From positions 310,001 to 374,000 of the forward strand of contig JACJYG010000004.1 in assembly GCA_020636215.1 (NCBI GenBank): a DNA stretch of 64,000 nt. The letters are read 5' to 3'. Source of the stretch: Lewinellaceae bacterium (lineage in GTDB: Bacteria; Bacteroidota; Bacteroidia; Chitinophagales; Saprospiraceae). The notes under the pieces were generated by a model, which was given only the letters and a program-made list of their open reading frames with translations, searched no databases and was not told the DNA's origin. A program made the translations under genes and the position numbers. Shown piece after piece: positions 19,001 to 25,522 of this stretch (the stretch's first letter is position 1; each line of letters begins with the position of its first letter).

Positions 19001-19099
19001 CGGGTGGCGGCCGAAGTGGGCTATTCCGACGCCCGCTCTTTTTCGCGCAGCTACAAGAACCGCTTTGGGAAGCTGCCGTCGGACTTGCTGGAAGAGTGA
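16061..19099 (+). CDS. Hybrid two-component system protein (sensor kinase, receiver, AraC) with TPR sensor
   Basis: I take the ATG at 16061 (1012 residues), which gives a signal-peptide-like start ending LDGVLSAQ; a TTG 60 bases upstream is the alternative. TPR-like repeats cover about 40-340 (periplasmic), a membrane span lies near 371-393, and the HisKA H-box is FANVSHELRTP with His423. The HATPase domain has the N-box NLLSNAFKF and a G-box TGTGIGLAL. The receiver carries Asp814 in LSDLMMPVMDG and a Lys in DDYLTKPF. An AraC helix-turn-helix pair ends the protein. It would sense a periplasmic signal and regulate transcription directly. Three foreign-looking low-complexity stretches interrupt it: about 588-634 in the ATP lid, about 675-722 between kinase and receiver, and about 763-806 inside the receiver, before the phospho-acceptor strand. 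Confidence 0.92.
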   Translation: MNRGFLGGKRKMGFISIILWFLFTGLDGVLSAQNTPTDASKPPRPRLDLQLGQDLTRAEALLTSFKNDSASLILTPIIKALKEQGQLDTPFGIRAQLAEATALEQDQQDELAIQKLLRTGELSQEKQQWDVFAKACLVLANLYEKIGREKSCLQQLRLAQSDIETHQLDSIYPSFAVRISSYHRIFGDRDSSLFYAREVLRTAPKFSLLLEEAVGHMLMSMLTRDSSADRALAHYEAALKLYQQLEDYTGCSYTFSGISSLYYRNNQPLRALAYNDSVIAYSSKAIALGHERHPAIINAYRFRGALFRTLGQPDSAWYYLNKGYNMELDFIRSSTDKKVIEIDARYKDEKKARQIEAQALQIQFEREKRNWLSAISLIIFLLASTLAYFYLQLRKANRKTRKQADQLKNLDAAKSLFFANVSHELRTPLTLVLGPIHSLLKEAQLTEKQTRLLQMASQSGQQLQQLVNEILDLRKLEMGKMALNEQPTELAAFFRNYIAQFESLAHRKQIDFSLEVRVSNEVAANLDREKNRQILYNLLSNAFKFTPVGGRIAATLSLTEGLLQFEVADSGPGIHPDDLPHVFDRFFQASPKAHSQPPPKGEERLWDAPPTPSKGGENAPEAAYPPSFGGGRGEATGTGIGLALCYEYARLLGGKIEVESTLGEGAVFRVAFPVSLVSSFQSTGGSEQYSVSNPSARGKGEKQAFMPIGQGAKNEVSPGAAGEPKPSILVVEDNPELQDYIRLILSEKYEVVTAENGKAALGLLAPPVSPEGGMKAPDSARSTSIGGGWGEASQRISPPLGGQGGAQVELILSDLMMPVMDGYQLLERLKSEDATRHIPVIMLTARAEASDRLKALRIGVDDYLTKPFDEEELLARIENLLKNRAARLEEAPDEAEAEPPMLISEEDQQWLQGFEAYVQQHLGDDTLSVPVLANEFTMSESTLLRQLKRLAGLSPVQYLQEMRFNEARRLLEHRTFTSVARVAAEVGYSDARSFSRSYKNRFGKLPSDLLEE
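17843..17964 (+). repeat. Palindromic CCCTCC...GGAGGG repeats inserted in the ATP-lid coding region
   Basis: Several copies of a C-run/AAGG/G-run palindrome (for example CCTCCCAAGGGGGAGG, CCCCCTCCAAAGGGGG and CCCTCCTTTGGAGGGGG) lie in frame. They are translated as PPPKGEE, PPTPSKGGE and PPSFGGGRGE. The same kind of element is intergenic at 23463-23500 and at the IS insertion site near 37751 and 38993. Confidence 0.8.
18355..18480 (+). repeat. Same palindromic repeat inserted in the receiver coding region
   Basis: Copies read CCCCGTCTCCCCCGAAGGGGG, CCTCCATTGGAGGGGGG and CTCCCCCCCATTGGGGGGG in broken form and are translated as PPVSPEGG, TSIGGGWGEA and PPLGGQGG. They lie between helix 3 and the phospho-acceptor strand of the receiver and keep the frame. 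Confidence 0.8.
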
Positions 19100-19121
19100 A
19101 CGGGCCTTCTGGCGCTCCATT

Positions 19122-19152
19122 TTGACGGAAAATGCGACAAGATTGACGGAAA
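19122..19152 (+). promoter_or_regulatory. Two direct copies of TTGACGGAAA, 21 bp apart
   Basis: TTGACGGAAA occurs at 19122-19131 and 19143-19152, exactly two helical turns apart. It lies just after the hybrid kinase/AraC gene and ahead of a short peptide frame. AraC-type regulators bind such paired direct repeats, so this may be an autogenous or downstream target site. A TATTTG box lies at about 19174. Binding is inferred. Confidence 0.35.
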
Positions 19153-19288
19153 TAACCCATCCGGATACCCCCATATTTGAAGGGTGCGATCAACCTGGCG
19201 CTCCGGGAAAAACACAAGACAGATGCCATGCTTTGATCGGGTGAAAACCGTTCAGGCCATTTTGCTAAACCCTAAACAAACTTCCGTC

Positions 19289-19372
19289 ATGAAAGAAGAA
19301 CACCAATTAAACCCTGTCAACCCCGCATTAACGGCCCGTAAGATCGTAGTCGAAGACCTGGTGGTGAACTAA
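19289..19372 (+). CDS. Possible short peptide (27 residues)
   Basis: An ATG after an A/C-rich leader (CTAAACAAACTTCCGTC) opens a 27-codon frame, MKEEHQLNPVNPALTARKI... ending VEDLVVN. The pattern of charged N-terminus followed by an I-x-V-E-D-L-x-V segment recalls leader peptides of Bacteroidota ribosomal peptides, but there is no core peptide and no modifying enzyme nearby. The stop codon overlaps the end of the convergent gene. It may be a truncated precursor or chance. Confidence 0.25.
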   Translation: MKEEHQLNPVNPALTARKIVVEDLVVN

Positions 19373-20847
19373 TCGCCGGGTTCCGGCCGGGGCGTTTTCC
19401 CTGCTTTCAACCGCAGGACCTCCTCCTTTTTCTGCTTCAGCCAGTTCAGGGCCTGGACGTTGCGCTCTCTTCTCAGCAAATGTTCCACCTTCTGCGTTTC
19501 GGGGCCGGCATCGGCATGGTACCGGGCCAGGGGCCGGCATATTTGCACGAAGCGGAGGAAGGACGCTTTTGCCGATTTTGACCATACCTTCTCCCGGCCC
19601 AGCCATTTTTCGAAGGTGTCAAAGTAACTGAACAGGTATCGCTGATAGGATTCGTCTTTCAGGAACAGGTCGAAATACACCTGGGTATTCAGCACCCGCC
19701 CAATCAGTTGAAAATAAGGCGCCTTGAAGGTGTGCCGTTTCAGAATGGCCAGGCATTCCTCCAGGTTTTGCTGCCAGTAGGCGGTATGGGCCCTGGCCCA
19801 ATTGTAACAGTCATTCCGGATATTTTTTTCAACCTGCGCAGTATAGGTTTCGATAAAATGGGTGGTAAAATCAAAGGTCCCCTTCGTGTTGCTGGCGATC
19901 ACGATAGTCGTGTAGGTATTGCGGCTCAGTTGCCCCTGGTGCAGGAGCACTCCTGTTTCCAGCCCCAACTGATAGAGCGGCAGGCTGTCGGTAATGTCGA
20001 GCTGGCCGGATTTGATGAAGGCCATGGTGTCGTTGAGCAGGGATACGAGATGCAGCTTTTGCTCTCTCTCGTTGTGTTGGCCCCGGTTATTCAAAAAGGC
20101 ATCCCTCAACGCCCAGTACTGGCTGAGTTGGTTTTCCGCCAGGAAAGCGAAGCGCATCCGGTACAGATCGATAGAAGGGTGTTGAACGCCTTCGCCGACA
20201 GCCTCCCATTTTTTCAGTTCGGCCGCTACGTCGTGGTCTTCCCCCCGGAGGAGCCGGTTGCGGGCCATCATTTCATTGATGATGGCGGCCTTTTCCAGCA
20301 GGTAGAGCAAATCCGCCTGTGCGCCCATTTTGCCGATCGGCGAGCCGCCTGGCTGCATGCGCGGGTTCTGGTTGGGGTGATGGTAGATGAGGCGGTACAG
20401 GCGGTACAGGTTGAGTTGGCTTTCCCAATCCTTGACTTCCATGGCTTCCAGCCTTTCGATTTCCTGGCCAGCATTGCGGAAGAACCAGTCGTCGAGGTAG
20501 CGGCCCTGGAATTCCTCGGCCAGCAGGGCCTGCTGCAGGCCGGGCTTGTGGGAGAAGCGGTGAAAGGCAAGGAATTGCTCCGCCGCCAGGTAAGCCTCCG
20601 ACAATAGATTGTTCATCCGCCGGTCGCTGAACTTGCCCTGCGGCAGCACTTCGTGAAATAGCGTTTCCTTGTCCAGCTTCCGCTTATCGAATTTGGGGTG
20701 ATACCGCTTTAGCTTTTCCAGAAGCCGGGGCAGGTTTTTGTTGCTGTTGCACCAGGGGGAGCGCAGCCAGGCGTCGAAGGCATTGAGCTCCTTTTCGTCG
20801 AAAGTCTGGAGCAGGCGCAAAAATTTTGTGGCGGATAAAGCAGGCAT
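19369..20847 (-). CDS. Unrecognised 492-residue protein, helical
   Basis: The start is placed at the ATG at 20847 (MPALSATKFLRLLQTF), since the 20 residues upstream look non-coding. The sequence is helix-rich and full of aromatic and basic residues. It opens with FDEKELNAFDAWLRSPWCNSN and ends in a Lys/Arg-rich segment. The family appears in Saprospiria-type genomes as an uncharacterised protein; I know no function. Regularly spaced helices (about 150-430) could form a TPR-like or other alpha-solenoid, but I cannot show clear repeats. No signal peptide is present. It is followed, convergently, by the short peptide frame. Confidence 0.75.
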   Translation of the reverse strand: MPALSATKFLRLLQTFDEKELNAFDAWLRSPWCNSNKNLPRLLEKLKRYHPKFDKRKLDKETLFHEVLPQGKFSDRRMNNLLSEAYLAAEQFLAFHRFSHKPGLQQALLAEEFQGRYLDDWFFRNAGQEIERLEAMEVKDWESQLNLYRLYRLIYHHPNQNPRMQPGGSPIGKMGAQADLLYLLEKAAIINEMMARNRLLRGEDHDVAAELKKWEAVGEGVQHPSIDLYRMRFAFLAENQLSQYWALRDAFLNNRGQHNEREQKLHLVSLLNDTMAFIKSGQLDITDSLPLYQLGLETGVLLHQGQLSRNTYTTIVIASNTKGTFDFTTHFIETYTAQVEKNIRNDCYNWARAHTAYWQQNLEECLAILKRHTFKAPYFQLIGRVLNTQVYFDLFLKDESYQRYLFSYFDTFEKWLGREKVWSKSAKASFLRFVQICRPLARYHADAGPETQKVEHLLRRERNVQALNWLKQKKEEVLRLKAGKTPRPEPGD

Positions 20848-20921
20848 TTTTGTGGTAGATATGGAAAGGCAATATACTGCAACCAAAGGCTTACAGCAAT
20901 AAACCATTCAAAATTGCAGGC

Positions 20922-20958
20922 TTTTTTTATGGTAATGTTCTGAAAATGCCTTTGGCGG
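20922..20958 (+). promoter_or_regulatory. Shared promoter-like motif, copy A
   Basis: T-tract, TTTA at 20926-20929, 17-base spacer starting TGGTAA, then TGCCTTTG at 20947-20954 followed by GCGGG. The layout equals copies B (21333-21371) and C (23630-23666): T-run, TGGTAA, a CCCT/TTCT-AAA block, TGTCTTTG and GCGG. The spacing fits a Bacteroidota -33/-7 promoter (TTTG, 17, TnnnTTTG), and the extra conserved bases suggest a common regulator. Confidence 0.55.
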
Positions 20959-21119
20959 GAACAGGGTATTTTAGGCCTCTTTATGGTATGGCATGGCAAA
21001 TCATGCGAATCCGGGTTTAAATGCTTAGGAGATACTCCTTTTGCCTGGCGCCCCCTCAAGTCAGAAGGCCACCACTGAAAGTGGACGCTTCACTTCTCCA
21101 TGCCGGCTGAAGCAGTGTT

Positions 21120-21219
21120 TGAACCGGAATTTATAGGATTTTCAGGAATATTACGATTGGGGTTGCGCTGATTCAGGCATTCTTTTCCTGCTAATCTGAA
21201 TCCCATAAATCCCGGTTCA
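21120..21219. repeat. Long inverted repeat TGAACCGGRATTTATRGGATT
   Basis: The left arm (21120-21146) and right arm (21196-21219) are near-complementary over about 23 bases and separated by about 50 bases. It resembles dispersed intergenic inverted repeats of Bacteroidota genomes. No coding potential is apparent inside. Confidence 0.65.
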
Positions 21220-21332
21220 GAGGCCGCCTCGAATAAATCTGCAACAATTTTTTCACGTAAAAACATTGTTTTATTGTGGTTGAATATAGTTTTAATAACA
21301 TGATATTCAAATTATTAAATTAATCAAGATTA

Positions 21333-21371
21333 TTTTTTTTTGTGGTAAACCCTCAAATTTGTCTTTGGCGG
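21333..21371 (+). promoter_or_regulatory. Shared promoter-like motif, copy B
   Basis: TTTG (21339-21342), 17-base spacer, TGTCTTTG (21360-21367), then GCGG. It faces the stand-alone AraC-domain gene at 21715 across the tandem array. Confidence 0.55.
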
Positions 21372-21410
21372 ATTGCTACTATTTATGGCATATTTATTTA
21401 GGCGATTAAA

Positions 21411-21673
21411 AGTTCCTGGACTAAAATAGTGCTACATAAAGGAGGATGCAGGGATGACTCGTACCCGTCCGTTGCCGCCGCCGGGCAAGCATCATACATC
21501 GTACACCGTACATCGTACACCGTACATCGTACATCGTACACCGTACATCGTACATCGTACATCGTACATCGTACATCGTACATCGTACATCGTACATCGT
21601 ACATCGTACATCGTACATCGTACATCGTACATCGTACATCGTACATCGTACATCGTACACCGTACACCGTACA
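21411..21673. repeat. CATCGTACA 9-bp array with conserved tail
   Basis: About twenty 9-bp units (CATCGTACA, some CACCGTACA) fill 21490-21673. The adjoining 21411-21456, read on the minus strand, matches 30424-30470 closely (CATCCCTGCAT, TCCTTTAT, CACTATTTT, GTCC). The array is open in all frames on both strands, which produces long artefactual peptides. Related short arrays lie at 30334-30350 and 43805-43935. Confidence 0.85.
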
Positions 21674-21714
21674 CCCCAGGTACTTCAAGGACTAACACCC
21701 AAAACCCTATTACC

Positions 21715-22056
21715 ATGCCCTCAGAGAACAAGTGGCTCGCCCGGCTTAGCCAGGCTATTCAGGAAAACATCGCCGATGGCGGCCTGGATAACGCCGCGCT
21801 GGCCGCCCACATGGGCTTCAGCGAGCGCCACCTGTTCCGCAGGGTGAAGCAACTCTCCGGCTTATCCCCCCAACAGTTCGTCCGGCAGCACCGGCTGCAG
21901 CGGGCCAGGCAATACCTGGAAGACGGCGCCTACCGCACGGTGAAGGAAACGGCAGCGGCCGTGGGCTACATCAGCATCAGCTACTTCATCAGCCAGTTTG
22001 AGCAGGAATTCGGGAAAAGGCCGCTGGAGGTGCTGCGGGAATGGGGGTGGCGGTGA
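21715..22056 (+). CDS. Stand-alone AraC-type DNA-binding domain protein
   Basis: The frame is open upstream through the 9-bp array, but translation most likely starts at the ATG at 21715 (MPSENKWLARLSQAI), giving 113 residues. It is essentially only an AraC/XylS double helix-turn-helix: first HTH around LAAHMGFSERHLFRRVKQLSG, second around VKETAAAVGYISISYFISQFEQEFG, ending KRPLEVLREWGWR. No ligand-binding domain is present. It resembles the C-terminus of the hybrid kinase at 16061. It could be a constitutive activator or a fragment of a hybrid regulator. Motif copies A and B lie upstream. Confidence 0.8.
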   Translation: MPSENKWLARLSQAIQENIADGGLDNAALAAHMGFSERHLFRRVKQLSGLSPQQFVRQHRLQRARQYLEDGAYRTVKETAAAVGYISISYFISQFEQEFGKRPLEVLREWGWR

Positions 22057-22312
22057 AGGAAATCGGAAGTGGGAAATCGGAAATCGGAAATCGAAAGTGG
22101 GAAGCGACCGAAGGGAGTCCCGCACCGACGAAGGAGGTCGGGATGGGAAATCGGAAATCGAAAGTGGGAAGCGGCCGTAGGGAGTCCCGCCGCCGCAGGC
22201 CGAAGCCGCTTTGGCGGGCGAAGGCCCGTACCGACGTTGGAGGTGGGGATCGGAAATCGGAAATCGGGACGGAAATCAGAGGCTTACCCGGCTCGGAGAG
22301 GGGGGGTGAAGG
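22057..22312. repeat. Low-complexity GGAAATCG/GGAAGC intergenic repeats
   Basis: Degenerate copies of GGAAATCGGAAATCG and GAAAGTGGGAAGC repeat over about 250 bases behind the AraC gene, with two similar blocks at 22060-22130 and 22140-22200. No gene with protein-like composition is visible here. Confidence 0.7.
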
Positions 22313-22436
22313 TTGAAAATTTCGGATTGTCCGGGTAACCAAAGGGCAAAAGCACAAATAAAGAATAGTCGCTTCGGAAGCGCCATAAAACCTGGGCTTT
22401 TCGAACCGAAGATTGCAAAACAAAAATTCAAAAACT

Positions 22437-23270
22437 ATGAAACGGATTACCACCTATTTGACCACCCCCCTTTTCCTGTCCCTCGCTCTGTGTTTTTTCA
22501 CGGGTTGCTCCGGCGGTTCCGAAAAGACACCAGCCAAGGTATCGGATGAAACCACCACTACCACCGCGCCTGCCGATACACAGACGGCGGCCGTAATTCA
22601 GGACACCACAGCAGCGCCGCCGCCCCCCACGGAAGAACCCAGCCCGGCGCCCAACACCGGCAGCGGCGGGCTTGCCCCCCACGAGGCAGACGAAGAACGG
22701 CTCTCCGTCATCCTGGACCTGATCTCCCAGGACCTGGAAGCCCAGCAACTGGAGTACAGGAGCGACCTCGGGCAGGACTGCTCCGGCATCTACCACAAGA
22801 TCAAAGACATGGTGCAGCGGAAAATGAAGGAGCTGGGCGACAAGTCGAAGTACCATTACCCCACCTACGCCGAGGACCGCGACTCCCGGGCGGTCGCCAA
22901 ATGGTATCACAACAACAACAACCTGTACATCGTGCAGGACGCGAAGGCCGATGGCAACAAGATCCGCCCCGGCACCGTGATGTTTTACGGCCAGACGGAC
23001 AAACAGTACAGCAACCCCAGCATTGACGAACTCACCACGCGCGGGGTAGGCATTATGCACATAGCCGTGGTGACTAAGGTTGAGAAAGATGATGCCGGCA
23101 ACGTGACCAAATACACCATCATGCACGGCCGCAATACAAAGTACACCGCCTCCCGCACCGGCGGCAACTGCGATTGCGGAGGGAGCACGGCAAAGCAGCA
23201 CGCGAAGTTCCCATTTGGCAACTGGAACCAGCCGTGGGTGGCCATGGCGAATATTGAGACGCCGTTGTAG
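22437..23270 (+). CDS. NlpC/P60-like cysteine peptidase lipoprotein
   Basis: The start at 22437 gives MKRITTYLTTPLFLSLALCF and a lipobox ending TGC, so the protein should be an acylated, periplasm- or surface-facing lipoprotein of 277 residues. A Thr/Pro/Ala-rich linker covers about 30-85. The catalytic part begins near residue 95: DCSG with Cys115 matches the nucleophile motif of NlpC/P60 (CHAP-like) peptidases, GIMHIAVVTKV supplies a candidate His208, and MHGRN follows with His230. Members usually cleave peptidoglycan stem peptides or act as amidases. It is separated by about 450 bases of repeats from the paralogue operon, so a joint role is only possible. Confidence 0.75.
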   Translation: MKRITTYLTTPLFLSLALCFFTGCSGGSEKTPAKVSDETTTTTAPADTQTAAVIQDTTAAPPPPTEEPSPAPNTGSGGLAPHEADEERLSVILDLISQDLEAQQLEYRSDLGQDCSGIYHKIKDMVQRKMKELGDKSKYHYPTYAEDRDSRAVAKWYHNNNNLYIVQDAKADGNKIRPGTVMFYGQTDKQYSNPSIDELTTRGVGIMHIAVVTKVEKDDAGNVTKYTIMHGRNTKYTASRTGGNCDCGGSTAKQHAKFPFGNWNQPWVAMANIETPL

Positions 23271-23560
23271 GGCGGTCGGCGGTCGGCAGTAGGCAGTAGG
23301 CTTTGCTTGAGGGGAAAGACGCGGTGGCCTGGAGGCTGGTGTGTTGTAAGCGTGAAGCGGACACTTGGAGTGGCCTCTTCACTTATCCAAGCCAGCCAAG
23401 CCCCGTAAGCCTTGTGGAGCGGCGCCCGGCTCCAGCCACCCCCTGACAGCCGGCGCCTCCAGGCCCCCCCTCTCCCTTCGGGGGAGGTTGGGAGGGGGCT
23501 AAACTGCGTTCCCTGGACGGTCCAAAAAAAAATTCAGACGTAATTGTCTTGTTTTTTTGT
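23271..23560. repeat. Repeat-rich intergenic region
   Basis: GGCGGTCGGCAGTAGGCAGTAGG-type 7-bp repeats (about 23272-23301) are followed by a GTGAAGCGGACACTTGGAGTGG element (23350-23372) that recurs at 21071-21095 (minus) and 36327-36348. The palindromic C-run/CTTCGG/G-run element lies at 23463-23500, and a TTTTTTTGTGGTA copy lies near 23552. I see no gene here. Confidence 0.7.
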
Positions 23561-23629
23561 GGTAGAAGATGAATTTCAAATAGTTGATTATCATATAAAT
23601 AAAACTAATTTTCATCGATTTGCCTTTGA

Positions 23630-23666
23630 TTTTTTTGTGGTAAAGCCCTGAAAATGTCTTTTGCGG
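23630..23666 (+). promoter_or_regulatory. Shared promoter-like motif, copy C, ahead of the paralogue operon
   Basis: TTTG (23634-23637), 17-base spacer beginning TGGTAAAG, then TGTCTTTTG (23655-23663) and CGG. It lies about 65 bases before the first gene of the 23.7-35.4 kb block, where its promoter is expected. It shares layout and bases with copies A and B. Confidence 0.6.
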
Positions 23667-23726
23667 TGAAGGGTATTTTTGGCATTTTGGAGGCAGATAA
23701 AAGCGCCCCACAACTTTTTTCAGATT

Positions 23727-24878
23727 ATGGAGACGAGTACCAATACCATTTTAGTAGAAAATACCGCCAAGGCTGAAAACGCCCATTTCGGCATAGTGGT
23801 GGATTCCATCGGGACTACCGGCGTAGGACTGGTGCAGGCGCTGAAAAAGATATCGCCCTTGTCCGAGAACAAGATTGCGGCGCTGTTATTCCAGACGCCC
23901 TCCATGCTGTTCTCCGGGCTTCCGGAGCAGGCAGCAAAGGAGATCAACGGCCTTTTACTGTCTACGGGGCTGGAAAGCAGGGTGGTGCATAAGGACGAAC
24001 CTTTTGAGCCGGGCGACAGCGGCCACGAAGTAGCCCTGGTGATCAATGATTTTGAGCACATTCAGGACATTGCCAAGGAGATCATTGCCATTACCGGCCT
24101 TGGGATCGACGAGATCCGCCAGTTGTTGTGCAAATCGCCGACGGTCATGTTGGGCAAGATATCGCAAAATACGGCACTGGTGATCCAACAGCGGTTTAAG
24201 GCTTTCAACGTAGCGGTTGATATTTCGAAACCGGACTCCGCCTTATTCGATGTCTTTAAAGGCACATGCTCAGCCTACGAGCAGGGAATTATCGAGCAGA
24301 TGTTAAATGGCTTGGGAGTCGAATGGAATAAAGCGGCCAACTACAACGTAGCCTCCCTGTTATGCGGAGGTATCAGCCGGCCAATAGCCGATAAACTGTG
24401 GCAACAGACCAGCCGCACGAGTTTGCCGATCAAGATCGTCAACCGGGACTTTGAGCGCTTTGACCTGCGCCTCGACCAGGCGCCGGATACACCCGAGATG
24501 ATGGCCTACCTGGCCGAGTCGACCGGTATGCCGGAAAAGATCGCCCAAAAAGTGGTGCGCCAACTGCCTATCATTTTGCATAAGAACATACGGTTTGACC
24601 GAGTGGATGAGGAGATCGGAAAACTGAACCAATTGGGGGCAGTGAGCTCTGCCCACCTGCTGGTGTTTCAGTCGTTTTCACTGAAAATACAGGCCATAAA
24701 AGACCTTGAGGGGACCCTTGAAGTGCTCAAGGTGGTGGGCGGTATAGACAAAGGCCTGGCCAGCCAGTCCATTCTGGAAAAGCAACAACTGGACGGGCCC
24801 TTCACCAGCCCCCAGGTACGGTGGTTGCAACACGAATTGAAAAGAATCGGTACGATAACCAGCCGAATATTACGGTAA
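23727..24878 (+). CDS. Five tandem L7/L12-C-terminal-like repeats
   Basis: The ATG at 23727 (METSTNTILVE) gives 383 residues without signal peptide. I see five repeats of about 70 residues starting near 20, 95, 165, 245 and 310. The first (FGIVVDSIGTTGVGLVQALK ... PSMLFSGLPEQAAKEINGLL) and the second (VALVINDFEHIQDIAKEIIA ... GLGIDEIRQLL ... QQRFKAFNVAVDI) follow the beta-alpha-alpha-beta-alpha-beta pattern of the ribosomal L7/L12 C-terminal domain, including the TGLGxxE turn. The other three are more diverged. In ribosomes this fold recruits GTPases, and in ClpS it recruits proteases, so here it may be a multivalent adaptor. It is the first gene of the block and overlaps the next by one base. 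Confidence 0.7.
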   Translation: METSTNTILVENTAKAENAHFGIVVDSIGTTGVGLVQALKKISPLSENKIAALLFQTPSMLFSGLPEQAAKEINGLLLSTGLESRVVHKDEPFEPGDSGHEVALVINDFEHIQDIAKEIIAITGLGIDEIRQLLCKSPTVMLGKISQNTALVIQQRFKAFNVAVDISKPDSALFDVFKGTCSAYEQGIIEQMLNGLGVEWNKAANYNVASLLCGGISRPIADKLWQQTSRTSLPIKIVNRDFERFDLRLDQAPDTPEMMAYLAESTGMPEKIAQKVVRQLPIILHKNIRFDRVDEEIGKLNQLGAVSSAHLLVFQSFSLKIQAIKDLEGTLEVLKVVGGIDKGLASQSILEKQQLDGPFTSPQVRWLQHELKRIGTITSRILR

Positions 24879-25483
24879 TGGCGGAACAAGGAAATACAGC
24901 GGTTAATGAGCAAATGCCCGACCTGGAGAAAGATGGGGTGCGCCTGCATCTGGGTATCGCCGAGCAAGGCAAGGTGTATGCACTGCAGGGCAGGCATAAA
25001 ATGGCATTGCTGTACTATCAGACGGCGATTGGGATGACGGTAGAAGCCGGCGACCCGGAGATCTTTTTCCGGGCCTACCTGGAGAGCGCCCTGGAGTCGA
25101 TGGAGCATACAGGCATGTACGACGAAGTGCTCGACTACTGTAATCAGGCGTTGGAATTGTATGAGAAGACGCCGCCACCTAATGAATTTGCGCGCTTTGA
25201 CTTCGCCCATATCCATCAAAAGAAAGGCATCATCCTTTTTAAGTTGGGGCGCAAAGAAGAAGCGAAGGAATATTTGCAAAAGGCAATACAATTGATCAGA
25301 GCCGAAAAAAGGCAATTCCCACTGGCCGACAAGATGCTCCGCTGGATACAGATGGGCTACCACCTCGATGCGCAGCGCATCCTGGAGGAGCAATACCGGC
25401 TCAACTATTTTGCGGTGACCCCCAAAACTGTACAACCGCAAAATGCCATCAAATTGCCAAATGAACCGCAAATTGGAGAATAA
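24878..25483 (+). CDS. TPR-repeat protein
   Basis: The start ATG at 24878 overlaps the previous stop (TAATG), so translation is probably coupled. The 201 residues hold three to four TPR-like helix pairs: LHLGIAEQGKVYALQGRHKMALLYYQ, a second with FFRAYLESALESMEHTGMYDEVLDYCNQALELY, and a third with GIILFKLGRKEEAKEYLQKAI. The motif of small residues at the helix packing positions is clear. No signal peptide is present. It probably acts as an assembly or adaptor protein for the proteins encoded next to it. The C-terminal 30 residues are not repeat-like. Confidence 0.8.
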   Translation: MAEQGNTAVNEQMPDLEKDGVRLHLGIAEQGKVYALQGRHKMALLYYQTAIGMTVEAGDPEIFFRAYLESALESMEHTGMYDEVLDYCNQALELYEKTPPPNEFARFDFAHIHQKKGIILFKLGRKEEAKEYLQKAIQLIRAEKRQFPLADKMLRWIQMGYHLDAQRILEEQYRLNYFAVTPKTVQPQNAIKLPNEPQIGE

Positions 25484-25522
25484 CTAATACGCATTTAAGC
25501 ACCTGAAGAATAATCTGTAGAT

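Noticed and set aside
18350..19174. 274-codon minus-strand frame opposite the receiver/AraC region
   Set aside because: The plus strand encodes well-conserved receiver and AraC motifs; the minus frame has no recognisable domain.
21398..21731. Long frames with MYDVRCT or SYIVHRT repeats on both strands
   Set aside because: All frames of the CATCGTACA array are open; composition is dictated by the repeat and no protein-like sequence adjoins except the AraC domain.
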